Positions 9,031-19,001 of a DNA stretch of 64,000 nucleotides are shown here, in pieces. The position numbers were made by a program, and so were the translations under genes. This DNA is from Pseudoalteromonas espejiana DSM 9414. GTDB lineage: Bacteria; Pseudomonadota; Gammaproteobacteria; Enterobacterales; Alteromonadaceae. Position 1 is the first letter of the stretch. The number at the start of each line of letters is the position of its first letter. Below the pieces are notes generated by a model. That model saw only the letters and a program-made list of their open reading frames with translations, searched no databases and was not told the DNA's origin. The stretch spans positions 2,181,001 through 2,245,000 of the forward strand of contig NZ_CP011028.1 in NCBI RefSeq assembly GCF_002221525.1, written 5' to 3'.

Positions 9031-10362
9031 ATGACAAAATTATCGTTACCATCTCATTCACCTCTATTAACAAAAAACTTTGTTTATGGTGTGGCTACGG
9101 CATCATTTCAAATTGAAGGCGGGTTTGAACATCGCCTCCCCTGCATTTGGGACACCTTTTGCGATACCCCAAATAAAATAGCCGATAGTTCAAACGGTCA
9201 TGTTGCTTGCGATCATTACAACCAGTGGCAAAACGACATTGAATTAATAGACTCGTTAGGTGTTGATGCGTATAGACTTTCTATTTCTTGGCCGCGTGTT
9301 ATTACCTTATCGGGTGAGCTCAACCCTGTGGGCGTAAAGTTTTATACTGATATTCTTGATGAGCTTAACAAACGCAATATTAAAGCCTTTGTTACTCTTT
9401 ACCATTGGGATTTACCACAGCACCTAGAAGACGATGGTGGCTGGTTAAATCGTAAAACAGCATACGCGTTTGCACAGTATGTAAAGCTTATTACATCAGC
9501 ATTTGGTAATCGTGTGTTTTCATATGCAACGCTTAACGAGCCATTTTGCAGTGCATTTTTAGGTTACGAGGTGGGTATACATGCCCCAGGGTTAGTCGGT
9601 AAACAGTACGGTAAAAAATCGGCGCACCATTTATTACTTGCCCATGGTTTAGCAATGGATGTGCTAAAGCAAACTTCTCCGGATACACAAAATGGCATTG
9701 TCCTTAATTTTACACCTTGCTATCCATTGACCCAATCACAAGAGGACATTGACGCTGCAAGTTATGCCGATGATTATTTAAATCAATGGTACATGAAACC
9801 AATAATGGACGGTCAATACCCTGGCATTATTGAGCAGCTACCACAAAGCCATAAACCAGACATACACCCTGGTGATATGGAAATTATTTCACAGTCTATT
9901 GATTACTTAGGTATTAACTTTTATACCCGCCAAGTATATAAAGCCCATCCGAGTGATATATACGAGCCACTTGCGCCACAAGGCCCGTTAACCGACATGG
10001 GCTGGGAAATTTACCCACAATCGTTTACCGATTTACTAATAACTCTCAATAAAACTTATACTTTGCCGCCTATTTACATTACTGAAAATGGCGCAGCAAT
10101 GCCCGACACCATTAACAATGGCGAAGTAAACGATTTAGACCGATTAAACTATTACAACAGCCACTTAAATGCGGTGCATAATGCCTCAGAGCAAGGTGTT
10201 AATATTATTGGTTACTTTGCTTGGAGCTTAATGGATAATTTTGAATGGGCAGAAGGCTATTTAAAACGCTTTGGCATTGTTTACGTTGATTATAAAACTC
10301 AGCAACGTACTATAAAAGCCAGTGGCCAAGCTTATAAAAACTTAATACAAAGCCGTAAGTAA
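9031..10362 (+). CDS. GH1 beta-glucosidase, copy 1
   Basis: 443-residue glycoside hydrolase family 1 enzyme without a signal peptide, so cytoplasmic. It should hydrolyse beta-glucosides such as cellobiose or laminaribiose to glucose. The N-terminal GVATASFQIEGG signature is present, the acid/base Glu lies in TLNEPF and the nucleophile Glu in YITENGAAM. WSLMDNFEWAEGYLKRFG supplies the sugar-binding Glu and Trp. The ATG at 9031, about ten bases after AAAAGG, is preferred to a TTG nine bases upstream that would touch the ribosome-binding site. It leads the GH1-GPH-LacI unit and has a close paralogue at 43511. Confidence 0.95.
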   Translation: MTKLSLPSHSPLLTKNFVYGVATASFQIEGGFEHRLPCIWDTFCDTPNKIADSSNGHVACDHYNQWQNDIELIDSLGVDAYRLSISWPRVITLSGELNPVGVKFYTDILDELNKRNIKAFVTLYHWDLPQHLEDDGGWLNRKTAYAFAQYVKLITSAFGNRVFSYATLNEPFCSAFLGYEVGIHAPGLVGKQYGKKSAHHLLLAHGLAMDVLKQTSPDTQNGIVLNFTPCYPLTQSQEDIDAASYADDYLNQWYMKPIMDGQYPGIIEQLPQSHKPDIHPGDMEIISQSIDYLGINFYTRQVYKAHPSDIYEPLAPQGPLTDMGWEIYPQSFTDLLITLNKTYTLPPIYITENGAAMPDTINNGEVNDLDRLNYYNSHLNAVHNASEQGVNIIGYFAWSLMDNFEWAEGYLKRFGIVYVDYKTQQRTIKASGQAYKNLIQSRK

Positions 10363-10423
10363 CCAATGAAATCTATTCGATTAATCGCATAAATAAAAAA
10401 TTAAAAAGCGAGAACCTAAAATC

Positions 10424-11752
10424 ATGATAAGTGTAAAAGAAAAAATAGCCTATGGCCTTGGCGATACGGCAAGTAATATTATTTTTCAAACAGTTATGAT
10501 GTTTTTAATGCTTTACTACACAGACGTAGTAGGCCTTTCTCCCGCGGTTGTGGGTACCATGTTTTTAGTGGTTAGGTTATTTGATGCTGTTACCGACCCA
10601 GTAATGGGTAACTTAGCCGATAAAACACAGTCTCGCTTTGGCCATTTTAGGCCTTATTTATTATGGCTGGCGCTGCCCTTTGCGCTTATTAGTATTTTAG
10701 CTTTTACAACCCCTGATTTGCAGGGCACTGAAAAAATTGTATACGCCTTTACAACCTACACCTTACTTATGGTTGCTTATACCGCCATTAATATACCTTA
10801 TTGTGCGCTTGGCGGCGTGCTTACCAACAATGTGAAAGAACGTGTAAGCGTGCAATCTTACCGCTTTGTATTTGGTATGTTAGGTGGCGTTATTGTAGCC
10901 GGCTGTACTATGCCTATGGTCGAATATTTTGGCCAAGGCGACAGTGCAAAAGGCTACCAATACACCATGACAGTCATGAGCCTTTTAGGCTTGGTGCTAT
11001 TTTTACTTTGCTTTTTTGGCACTAAAGAACGTGTACAGCAACCTTTAGATCAAAACCTCTCTCTTGCTAAAAGTTTAAAAACTTTAGTAAAAAACGATCA
11101 ATGGCGTGTGTTATGTGGCGCAGCATTGTTTTTACTTACAGGGCAAGTATTGCGCTTAACCCTAGGCGTTTATTACGTAAAGTATTATTTAGGCGAAGAG
11201 GAGCTAATAACCTCATTTATGACCTTAGGGGTTGTAGCCAGTATGATTGGTTGTGCGTTAGCACAGCCTTTAGCTAAACGTTTTTGTAAAATAAAAGCCT
11301 ACATTAGCCTGCAATTAATTGCTGCAGGCATTTGTATTGCCAGTTACTTTATTACCCCAGATAACATAACACTTGCTTTTGCTGCGTTTATTTTATGGAA
11401 GTTCTTTTTAGATATGGCTACACCTTTACTGTGGGCAAAAATGGCCGACACCATTGACTACGGACACCATAAAACGGGCGTAAGAATTACCGGTTTAGTG
11501 TATTCAGGCGTTATATTTTTTATAAAAATGGGCGTCGCCCTTGGCGGTGCAATTGCAGGGTGGTTATTAAGTTTTTATAATTATCAGGCGCAAACACTAC
11601 AAAGTATAGAAACCCAGCAAGGCATTTTGCTATCGTTTACCATTATTCCTGCTTTTGGCTCTTTGTTGGTCGCATTTATTATGCGTAAATATACGCTTAG
11701 TAACACACAATTAGCGTCTATTCAGGCGTCACTAAAAACTAGTACTAGTTAA
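10424..11752 (+). CDS. GPH-family glycoside:cation symporter, copy 1
   Basis: 442-residue inner-membrane transporter of the glycoside-pentoside-hexuronide family (MelB/XynB type). Twelve hydrophobic segments are visible. Family signatures include YGLGDTASNIIFQ near the start and DAVTDPVMGNLADKTQSRFGHFRPYLLW in the first cytoplasmic loop. It should co-transport a beta-glucoside with Na+ or H+ for the GH1 enzyme encoded 61 bases upstream. The LacI regulator follows after 63 bases, so the three genes probably form one operon. The GPH protein at 44872 is a paralogue with an extra segment in the middle. Confidence 0.9.
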   Translation: MISVKEKIAYGLGDTASNIIFQTVMMFLMLYYTDVVGLSPAVVGTMFLVVRLFDAVTDPVMGNLADKTQSRFGHFRPYLLWLALPFALISILAFTTPDLQGTEKIVYAFTTYTLLMVAYTAINIPYCALGGVLTNNVKERVSVQSYRFVFGMLGGVIVAGCTMPMVEYFGQGDSAKGYQYTMTVMSLLGLVLFLLCFFGTKERVQQPLDQNLSLAKSLKTLVKNDQWRVLCGAALFLLTGQVLRLTLGVYYVKYYLGEEELITSFMTLGVVASMIGCALAQPLAKRFCKIKAYISLQLIAAGICIASYFITPDNITLAFAAFILWKFFLDMATPLLWAKMADTIDYGHHKTGVRITGLVYSGVIFFIKMGVALGGAIAGWLLSFYNYQAQTLQSIETQQGILLSFTIIPAFGSLLVAFIMRKYTLSNTQLASIQASLKTSTS

Positions 11753-11815
11753 CATTTGGCGGGTGCGCTATTATTTGCCCGCCAAAATAAAGGATATAAG
11801 TGAGTTAACAATAAC

Positions 11816-12820
11816 ATGGCCACAATATATGAAGTGTCGGAACTTGCTGGCGTATCGTTAGCCACTGTTTCACGGGTAATGAACAAAAACACCCGCGTAA
11901 GTGAAAAAACCACCAAAAAAGTGCTTGATGCCATGCAGCAGCTTGGTTACAAGCCTAACTCTATTGCACAATCCCTTGCTTCAAACAGAACCAACAGTGT
12001 AGGTATTTTAGTTTCGGAGCTCCACGGCCCTTTCTTTGCACAAATGATGGCGGGGATTGAATCTGCACTTCGCGCTGCAGGCAAGCACGTTATTATCACC
12101 ACAGGCCACAGTGAAGACGACAAAGAACAAGACGGAATAGAGTTTTTAATTAGCCGTAAGTGTGATGCGCTCATACTCCATGTAGAGTCAGTTTCTGATG
12201 AATACCTGATTGAGCTCAGTAAAGGAAAAACGCCTATTTACTTAATCAACCGCTACGTAGACGAGCTTAAAGACAACTGTATAAGCCTTGATAACGAACT
12301 CGGTGGCTATTTAGCAAGTAAATCAATTGTAGAGCAAGGTCATACTAATATTGCCTATATTGCCGGCCCTCAAGTTAAAGCTGATGCTCGCAACCGTTTA
12401 AAGGGACATAAAAAAGCCCTGCATGAAAAAAACATCCCCTTTAACGATGCGCTATTTTACGAAGGTGATTTTAACGAAATTGGCGGCAGTAAAGGCTTAG
12501 AATACTTATTAAATACACAGCTTCCCTTTAGCGCTTTAGTATGTGCCAACGATGAAATGGCATCAGGTGCTATGAAATACGCCCGTGAACACGGCTTTAA
12601 CTTGCCAGAAGACTTATCGGTAATAGGTTTTGATAACGTAATATTCGCCAATTACCTCTACCCTACTCTCACCACAATAGATAACCCAGTGGAAGAAATG
12701 GGAGAAATGGCCGCAAAAATGGTACTTCAAAACGTGTATCAGTTTAAAAACTTAAATATAAACCGAGTATTTGAGCCAACATTAATAACCCGCGACTCTA
12801 CTCAAGCGTTTTTAAAATAA
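11816..12820 (+). CDS. LacI-family transcriptional regulator, cluster 1
   Basis: 334 residues. The N-terminal helix-turn-helix is IYEVSELAGVSLATVSRVMN, followed by the hinge SIAQSLASNRTNSVGILV and a periplasmic-binding-protein-like ligand domain (HGPFFAQMMAGIE, ALVCANDEMASGAM, VIGFDNVIFANYLYPTLTTIDNP). It is expected to repress the flanking glucan genes until a glucoside inducer binds, acting at the palindrome near 8889-8902. It is very similar to the regulator at 46470. Recognition helix and hinge differ at a few positions (SLATVSRVMN against SLSTVSRVLN; IAQSLASN against IARSLASS), which may account for the different operators. Confidence 0.92.
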   Translation: MATIYEVSELAGVSLATVSRVMNKNTRVSEKTTKKVLDAMQQLGYKPNSIAQSLASNRTNSVGILVSELHGPFFAQMMAGIESALRAAGKHVIITTGHSEDDKEQDGIEFLISRKCDALILHVESVSDEYLIELSKGKTPIYLINRYVDELKDNCISLDNELGGYLASKSIVEQGHTNIAYIAGPQVKADARNRLKGHKKALHEKNIPFNDALFYEGDFNEIGGSKGLEYLLNTQLPFSALVCANDEMASGAMKYAREHGFNLPEDLSVIGFDNVIFANYLYPTLTTIDNPVEEMGEMAAKMVLQNVYQFKNLNINRVFEPTLITRDSTQAFLK

Positions 12821-12830
12821 AACACAGCAA

Positions 12831-12856
12831 AAAACGGCGCCTTAAGCGCCGTTTTA
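12831..12856 (+). terminator. bidirectional terminator
   Basis: AAAACGGCGC, loop CTTAA, GCGCCGTTTT: a 10-bp stem with A/T tracts on both sides, between convergent genes. Confidence 0.9.
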
Positions 12857-12867
12857 TAGTTTGTATT

Positions 12868-13536
12868 TTACTTGGCAATCCAAGGCGTTACTTTAACTAC
12901 ATTACTAATATTGCCAAGTGAGGTAGAGTCATCTTCCCAATTGTCTTCAACGGCAAAATAACACACTGACTTTTCGCATTTAATGCTGTTGTCGTTAAGG
13001 TTTAACGGCGTTTTAAACGTAACCGCTACACCTTTTTGCTCAGGCAATAAAAACCACATTAATTTACTTACAAAAAAGCCCGACAAATCAGTTAATAACT
13101 CATCTAACTCTTGGTTAATAGTATAAAGCGACTGCTTAGTAAGGCTAAGCCCTTCAAGCTCATTCGCTTCAATTTGCAGTTTAAGTTGGCAATCGTGATT
13201 TGGGTTTTGCGGCTCGACAACAATTACTGCTTTGTCGCTATCAAGCTGTTTATCAAACGGTAAAAGTAATTGAGCTTTATCGGTAAAGTTAAGCGGGTAT
13301 TCGTTATTTTCAGTTAAAATAGTGCCGTTTTTTATTGCACAGGCTTCGTTACTGGCTATATCGCTAATGTAAAAATTTACGCGGGCATATTGAAAGTCCC
13401 CTTTATTTACAACCTTTAACCTATCGTAAAAGCCATCGTACGACATAACAAATTCTTTAGCGTTAACGTTTAGCGCTAAAGTACTTAGCAATAATAGCGA
13501 TAGCGCTTTAGTGCTGTTTAAAATACCTTTATTCAT
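12868..13536 (-). CDS. secreted DUF2987-like protein
   Basis: 222 residues with a signal peptide ending near NVNA. The mature N-terminus (EFVMSYDGFYDRLKVVNKGDFQYARVNFYI) recalls the DUF2987 family of marine gammaproteobacteria. Two cysteine pairs (ACAIK with HDCQL, and IKCEKSVCYF) suggest disulfides in the periplasm. No function is known. The ATG at 13536 is preferred over an adjacent TTG. It overlaps the end of bax by eight bases (ATGAATAA), so the two genes are probably translationally coupled. Confidence 0.65.
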   Translation of the reverse strand: MNKGILNSTKALSLLLLSTLALNVNAKEFVMSYDGFYDRLKVVNKGDFQYARVNFYISDIASNEACAIKNGTILTENNEYPLNFTDKAQLLLPFDKQLDSDKAVIVVEPQNPNHDCQLKLQIEANELEGLSLTKQSLYTINQELDELLTDLSGFFVSKLMWFLLPEQKGVAVTFKTPLNLNDNSIKCEKSVCYFAVEDNWEDDSTSLGNISNVVKVTPWIAK

Positions 13537-14338
13537 CAAAGTACGCTCTATTTTGGTTGATCATGGTGTTTAGCTCTTCTATGTAGGCTTCGCCGCGCTC
13601 AGAGTAAGACATTAAGCCATGCGTTAAGGCTGTCGCTGCAATCGGCTTTTGTTGACGACGTAAATCTTCGCGAATTGCGCGTAATTCTTTATAAGCATTA
13701 TGAGTATTAATATTTCTAAAATACGAGCTTACTGCTGCGCGTACCGACTTAAACGCAGCAACTTCGTGCGCTGCTCCGCTGTTTCGGCGCCTAGGCACCA
13801 TGCCGCAGCCTTTTGAATAACACCACTGACCAAAAAAGTTAAGGCCAATGCGTGCAAAACGCGATGTCCCCCACGCAGACTCATTAGCCGCTTGCATTAG
13901 CGCAAGCTCCTTGGGAATAATATCTACACGGCGAAGTGCTTGGCTGAGCATTAAACCATTAACGGTTTCTGGTAATCCGTAGAGCTTTAAAATTTTAACA
14001 ATATCGCGCTGTTGTTTAGCTTCTAGAGGCTCATTGTATTCAAGCATCATGCGCGCTATTTCTAATTTAGCGCGTTGCTGGAGTATTTTTTTATTTTCAG
14101 CCTCAACATGTGGGCGAAAAAAATCAAAAAAGGCCTGTTTTTTTTGTTTAACATCAGCAAATTCAGAAAACTTAGGTATTTTAACATTGTGCAAAGGTTT
14201 TTCTTTTTTCTGCACTTTTTTAGGTTGCTCACTAGTGGCTTGTTCATCAACCTCTAGCTCATCACTTTGCATAAAGGGGTATGCAAGTGCCCAAACAAAA
14301 AACACGGTTAATAAAAACTGAAAAATGGTCTTTAGCAT
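13529..14338 (-). CDS. bax: Bax-like peptidoglycan glucosaminidase
   Basis: 269 residues. One N-terminal membrane anchor (TIFQFLLTVFFVWALAYPF) is followed by a Lys/Glu-rich linker. The C-terminal glucosaminidase domain contains LALMQAANESAWGTSRFARIGLNFFGQWCYSKGCGMVPRR, where the Glu of ANESAWG is the expected catalytic acid. The domain ends in SYSERGEAYIEELNTMI, as in Bax proteins. It would cleave N-acetylglucosaminyl bonds of peptidoglycan on the periplasmic side. The ATG at 14338, behind GAGAGA, is chosen over an ATG 12 bases upstream that lacks a ribosome-binding site. A DUF2987-like gene overlaps its 3' end. Confidence 0.85.
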   Translation of the reverse strand: MLKTIFQFLLTVFFVWALAYPFMQSDELEVDEQATSEQPKKVQKKEKPLHNVKIPKFSEFADVKQKKQAFFDFFRPHVEAENKKILQQRAKLEIARMMLEYNEPLEAKQQRDIVKILKLYGLPETVNGLMLSQALRRVDIIPKELALMQAANESAWGTSRFARIGLNFFGQWCYSKGCGMVPRRRNSGAAHEVAAFKSVRAAVSSYFRNINTHNAYKELRAIREDLRRQQKPIAATALTHGLMSYSERGEAYIEELNTMINQNRAYFDE

Positions 14339-14514
14339 GTATTCTCTCATTCAAACTACGAATTATGCATGGCTAATACGCACACATACGAGTGTCCATT
14401 ATACCTAAGCCACCTTATAAACGCGAATAAGCAAATTTGTTCATTAGCAATTTATAAACGCAAAGGTATACTGAGCTAATACCGTGTTTAATAACGTTTT
14501 GTGAGTAAAGCAGT

Positions 14515-15807
14515 ATGGATAAGCAATGGCAAAGCCGAATAATAGATCAGTATAAACACCGCCCTAACGATAACCGTTCGCCTTGGCAGGTAGACCGCTC
14601 GCGAATTATTCATGCCGCTGCTTTTAGGCGTTTACAAGCAAAAACCCAAATTATGGGAATTGGCTTAAACGACTTTTATCGCACTCGCTTAACTCACTCA
14701 TTAGAAGTGTCGCAAATTGGTACCGGTATTTTGCGCCATTTAAGAGCACAACATAGTAGTTTTGAGCATTTTCCATCAACGGGCCTACTAGAAACCTTGT
14801 GTTTAGCGCACGATATTGGCCACCCACCGTTTGGTCACGGTGGCGAAATAGCCCTTAATTACATGATGCGAGAGCACGGCGGTTTTGAAGGCAACGCACA
14901 AACATTACGTATTGTTGCAAAGCTTGAGCCCTACTCGAACGGCCACGGTATGAACCTTACACGCCGCACTTTGCTTGGGTTTATTAAATACCCGGCATTT
15001 ATAAATGATTTATGGCACACCATTCCAGAGGTAAATAACACACGCTCGTTTATTAAAGCCGATGACTGGCGACCTGCAAAAGGGTTATATAAAGACGATG
15101 AACAAATATTCGACTGGATCATAGCCCCATTAAGTGACGCAGATAAAACCCTATTAACCAGCCATATTAATGTTGATAAATACCGCGCTAAAACACGCTA
15201 TAAATCACTCGACAGCGCCATAATGGAACACGCCGACGATATAGCCTACGCAGTTCACGACCTAGAAGATGCCATAGCCACTAAAGTACTTACCTTAGAT
15301 GATTGGCAAACCCATGCCCTACCGCATTTAAAAGCGCTTAATTTTAAGTGGCTCAATAACTTACTCGATTCACTTACCCAGCGCTTATTCTCAAAAAACG
15401 ACTTTGAACGAAAAGACGCCATAGGCGAGCTGGTTAATACCTTTATTATTCATATACATTTAGATACTCAAAACGATGCATTTGAATGCCCTATTTTAAA
15501 GTACACCGCTAAGTTAGATACTCAGTACGATCACGTATTACAAATACTAAAGCGCTTTGTGTTTCAGCGCTTAATACGTGACCCAGAAATGCAGCAAATA
15601 GAGTTTAAAGGTCAAAACTTACTTATTGAACTATTCACCGCGTTTGCAAGCGACCCACTGCGTTTATTACCCGAAACCACGCAAGCACTTTATATAGAGG
15701 CACAAAAACAAGACCAAGGTATGCGTATAATATGCGATTACTTAAGCGGCATGAGCGACGAATATGCGTATAAAACGTATCAGCGATTATTCTCACCTAT
15801 GCAGTAG
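14515..15807 (+). CDS. dGTPase-like dNTP triphosphohydrolase
   Basis: 430-residue HD-domain protein. The family N-terminus SPWQVDRSRIIHAAAFRRLQAKTQI precedes RTRLTHSLEVSQIG (first metal His), LAHDIGHPPFGHGGE (HD pair) and the later MEHADDIAYAVHDLEDA (last metal Asp). These are the dGTPase/SAMHD1-like metal ligands, so it should convert dNTPs to deoxynucleosides and triphosphate. Family members control dNTP pools, and some restrict phages. Nothing in the neighbourhood suggests a defence island, so a housekeeping role is more likely. Transcribed divergently from bax and ends in a terminator shared with the convergent peptidase. Confidence 0.9.
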   Translation: MDKQWQSRIIDQYKHRPNDNRSPWQVDRSRIIHAAAFRRLQAKTQIMGIGLNDFYRTRLTHSLEVSQIGTGILRHLRAQHSSFEHFPSTGLLETLCLAHDIGHPPFGHGGEIALNYMMREHGGFEGNAQTLRIVAKLEPYSNGHGMNLTRRTLLGFIKYPAFINDLWHTIPEVNNTRSFIKADDWRPAKGLYKDDEQIFDWIIAPLSDADKTLLTSHINVDKYRAKTRYKSLDSAIMEHADDIAYAVHDLEDAIATKVLTLDDWQTHALPHLKALNFKWLNNLLDSLTQRLFSKNDFERKDAIGELVNTFIIHIHLDTQNDAFECPILKYTAKLDTQYDHVLQILKRFVFQRLIRDPEMQQIEFKGQNLLIELFTAFASDPLRLLPETTQALYIEAQKQDQGMRIICDYLSGMSDEYAYKTYQRLFSPMQ

Positions 15808-15876
15808 CAGTCCCAATAAAGTAGCGCGATAATTCTTAATTAAGCGAGTTAATTTAGTACCCATAAGCAATATTAT

Positions 15877-15912
15877 AAAGACCGAGTAAATTAAATTGAC
15901 TCGGCCTTTTTG
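15877..15912 (+). terminator. terminator between dGTPase-like gene and peptidase
   Basis: CCGAGT and ACTCGG arms with a 12-base loop, followed by CCTTTTT. Confidence 0.7.
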
Positions 15913-15931
15913 CTTAAGCTATTTAGTGTTT

Positions 15932-18088
15932 TTATAAAGACTCAATACCCATGTTATATAAAGTAAAACCAAATATATCAGCGTATTGCTCAATAACCTT
16001 ACTGGTTGGTGTGCCACCGCCGTGCCCTGCATTTGTTTCTATGCGAATAAGCATTGGATTACTACCCGTTTGTTTTGCTTGAAGTTCAGCGGCAAATTTA
16101 AACGAATGTGAAGGCACAACGCGGTCATCGTGATCGCCCGTGGTGATCATAGTAGCAGGATACTCAACACCTGCTTTTACATTATGAAGTGGTGAGTAGC
16201 CTTTAATGTATTCAAACATTTCTTTACTTTGCTCACTGGTGCCATAGTCGTATGCCCAGCCAGCACCTGCGGTAAATGTATGATAGCGCACTATATCAAG
16301 TACACCTACAGCAGGAAGCGCCACTTGAAATAAGTCAGGACGCTGCGTCATTACTGCGCCAACCAATAAGCCACCGTTAGAGCCACCACGAAGTGCTAAA
16401 CGCTTTTTAGAGGTGTACTTTTTATCTTTTAAGTACTCAGCTGCGGCAATAAAGTCATCAAACACATTTTGCTTTTGCAGCTTTGTACCTGCATTATGCC
16501 AATCTTTACCGTATTCACCGCCACCACGAATATTAGCAACGGCATACACGCCACCTTGCTCAAGCCACACAGCATTAATCGGGCTAAAACTTGGTGTTAA
16601 ACTAATATTAAAACCACCGTAACCATATAAAATAGTTGGGTTTGAACCATCAAGTTTAATGCCTTTTTTATAGGTGATAATCATCGGTATTTTAGTGCCA
16701 TCTTTTGATTTGTAAAAAACTTGCTCAGACGTGTAATCATCGCTATTAAAATCAATAGCTGATTTACGATATACGCTGGACTCGCCTGTATTTACATCAA
16801 ATGTATAGGTTGTGCCCGGTGTTGTGTAATTAGTAAACGAGTAATAAAGTGTTGTTTGATCTTTTTTACCTCTAAAGCCGCGCGCAGTGCCTATACTAGG
16901 CAAACTTATTTCACGAATAACCTCGCCTTTTTTGTTGTACTGTTTGACCTGTGAAATAGCATCAACCATGTAGTTGGCAAAAAAGGTATCACCACCTTTT
17001 GTAAGGTTTAATACATTTTTGGTTTCTTCAATTAAATCGACCCAATTATCAGGCGTTGGATTTAGAGCATCTACTGTCACTACTTTTTTGTTTGGTGCGT
17101 TAAGGTTAGTAACTATAAATAGTTTGCTACCTTCGTTATCAATCACAGTTGTATCTGAATCCGTATTACCAACAACAGTTATAAACTCGCTATTCTCTTT
17201 TGTTAAATCTTTTATAAATAGCTTATTGCCTGAAGTAGACATACTGGCTGAAATAAGTAAATAACGACCATCATGGGTTACATCGGCGCCAACATAACGG
17301 TGTTTTTGCGCATCAGTTTCACCAAACACTACATTGTCGGTAGATTGCTTTGTCCCTAATTTATGATAATACGCTTTATGTTGATCAGTTTTAGCCGAAA
17401 GCTCACTGCCTTTAGGCTTTTCGTAACTTGAATAATAAAAGCCCTCGTTACCTAGCCAATCAATACCACTAAATTTAACATCAACAAGTGCTTCTTCAAC
17501 TTGCTCTTTAGTATGAGTATCAATAATAATAATTTTTCGCCAATCACTGCCACCTTCAGATAATTGATACGCTAATAATGAGCCATCTTTAGAAAACGAT
17601 AAGCCCGACATAGACGTCGTGCCATCTTCGCTAAACTTGTTAGGGTCTAAAAATACTTCAACTTCACCGCCCTCTTTACTGCGATACAATATTGACTGAT
17701 TTTGTAGGCCATCATTTTTGTAAAAATAAGTGTAATCGCCTTCTGTAAAAGGTGCGCCAACTTTTTCATAGTCCATTAGTTTTTCAAGGCGCTGCTTTAA
17801 CTTATCGCGATAAGGTATTTGCTCTAAATAAGAAAACGTTAAATTGTTTTGCGTTTTAACCCAATCAGCGGTTTCTTCGCTCATATCATCTTCTAGCCAG
17901 CGGTAAGGGTCTGCAATATTTTCCTCAAAATAGGTATCTACTACGTCACCTTTTTTTGTTTCTGGGTATATAACTGCGTTAACTTGTTTCATAGGTGGTT
18001 TTACTTCTTCTTGCGTTACCGTATTGGTTGGCTCTGAACAGCCACTAAGTGCTACAAGTAGAGCACATGCTAGAGTATGTTTAAACAT
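15932..18088 (-). CDS. prolyl oligopeptidase lipoprotein (S9A)
   Basis: 718 residues. The lipoprotein signal ends in the lipobox LSGC, so the enzyme is envelope-anchored. The N-terminal beta-propeller begins at [13 protein letters not shown], the S9A family signature. The C-terminal alpha/beta-hydrolase domain has the Ser nucleophile in [13 protein letters not shown], Asp in [12 protein letters not shown] and His in NAGHGGG. It should cut short peptides after proline. Length is normal for the family. The gene is monocistronic, convergent with the dGTPase-like gene and divergent from the small DUF962 gene. Confidence 0.93.
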   Translation of the reverse strand: MFKHTLACALLVALSGCSEPTNTVTQEEVKPPMKQVNAVIYPETKKGDVVDTYFEENIADPYRWLEDDMSEETADWVKTQNNLTFSYLEQIPYRDKLKQRLEKLMDYEKVGAPFTEGDYTYFYKNDGLQNQSILYRSKEGGEVEVFLDPNKFSEDGTTSMSGLSFSKDGSLLAYQLSEGGSDWRKIIIIDTHTKEQVEEALVDVKFSGIDWLGNEGFYYSSYEKPKGSELSAKTDQHKAYYHKLGTKQSTDNVVFGETDAQKHRYVGADVTHDGRYLLISASMSTSGNKLFIKDLTKENSEFITVVGNTDSDTTVIDNEGSKLFIVTNLNAPNKKVVTVDALNPTPDNWVDLIEETKNVLNLTKGGDTFFANYMVDAISQVKQYNKKGEVIREISLPSIGTARGFRGKKDQTTLYYSFTNYTTPGTTYTFDVNTGESSVYRKSAIDFNSDDYTSEQVFYKSKDGTKIPMIITYKKGIKLDGSNPTILYGYGGFNISLTPSFSPINAVWLEQGGVYAVANIRGGGEYGKDWHNAGTKLQKQNVFDDFIAAAEYLKDKKYTSKKRLALRGGSNGGLLVGAVMTQRPDLFQVALPAVGVLDIVRYHTFTAGAGWAYDYGTSEQSKEMFEYIKGYSPLHNVKAGVEYPATMITTGDHDDRVVPSHSFKFAAELQAKQTGSNPMLIRIETNAGHGGGTPTSKVIEQYADIFGFTLYNMGIESL

Positions 18089-18243
18089 TAGGAGTTCCGT
18101 TCTTAGTTTATTTTGATCAAAACTAGGTTTTTAAATTACTTGTGTCTATTTTAATGCGTTAAAAAACATACATTGCTGTAAACAAATGTAAAAGTAGGCT
18201 TTAATAAGCAGTACAGTTAATAATAAAAATAAGAGCAACCATA

Positions 18244-18555
18244 ATGCACACACCAAATACCTTTAACTCTTTTAAAGCGTTTTACCCTTATTATTTAAAA
18301 GAGCACCGCAACGTAACTTGCAGGCGTTTACACTTTGTTGGCAGCACATTAGTGCTTGTTGTTATAGCCATTGCTCTGTTTAAGCAGCTGTATGGTTTGC
18401 TTTGGTTGTTACCATTAATTGGCTATGGATTTGCGTGGATTGGGCATTTCTTTTTTGAAAAAAATCGACCGGCAACTTTTAAGCACCCTTTTTATAGCTT
18501 GTGCGGAGATTGGGTAATGTATAAAGATATATTAACGGGCAAGATTAAATTTTAA
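18244..18555 (+). CDS. DUF962 (Mpo1-like) small membrane protein
   Basis: 103 residues with two hydrophobic segments (LVLVVIAIALF and LLWLLPLIGYGFAWI). The conserved histidine motifs of the DUF962/YGL010w family are present: HRNVTCRRLHFVG and WIGHFFFEKNRPATFKHP, followed by YSLCGDWVM. Yeast Mpo1 of this family is an iron-dependent dioxygenase acting on 2-hydroxy fatty acids; the bacterial role is not established. A longer relative is encoded at 31754-32257. Confidence 0.85.
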   Translation: MHTPNTFNSFKAFYPYYLKEHRNVTCRRLHFVGSTLVLVVIAIALFKQLYGLLWLLPLIGYGFAWIGHFFFEKNRPATFKHPFYSLCGDWVMYKDILTGKIKF

Positions 18556-18624
18556 TTTATTTTAATACCAATTAATTATAAAAATTAAATCCATCCTTTT
18601 AATTTTGCATAGTAAACAACGCAT

Positions 18625-18678
18625 AAATAAACCGCCCTTAAATGTTAATTTTAATTAACATTTAAGGGCGGTTTATTT
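18625..18678 (+). terminator. long perfect inverted repeat, probable terminator
   Basis: Two 24-base arms, perfectly complementary (left 18625-18648, right 18655-18678), separated by TTTTAA. The core is AACCGCCCTTAAATG. It follows the DUF962 gene by 70 bases. The remaining 320 bases up to the TonB receptor contain no gene and no LacI-type palindrome; they presumably hold the receptor promoter. Confidence 0.75.
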
Positions 18679-19001
18679 GCTCAATTAAAAGTAATGCTTG
18701 GCAGCTTGCTATTTTAAAGCACTTAAACTCATCTTACCTGTTAATTAAAGGTAAACCCTGAACCTCCACTCATTTCTTATACGCATCAACACCTTACAAA
18801 AATATGCATACTTATAACCTTTAATAGCGTTTATCTATATAAATGGAGTGTTGTAATTATATACCGCTGATTTTTAATTGAATGTTATTCAATTGACTCA
18901 CTTTGTTAATACCGTATATGTTCGTAACGCGGCTTGTATTAAATATAAGCATGTATAAAAACAAAAATTACATCAACGGGTAATTAAATGAGGGAAATAA
19001 C

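Noticed and set aside
14062..14321. several overlapping frames over the Lys-rich linker of bax
   Set aside because: These arise from the low-complexity A/T-rich linker; only the bax frame continues into a recognised domain.
14515..15807. dGTPase-like gene as part of an anti-phage defence island
   Set aside because: Its neighbours are bax, a DUF2987-like gene and prolyl oligopeptidase, with no other defence gene. The catalytic motifs fit a housekeeping enzyme.
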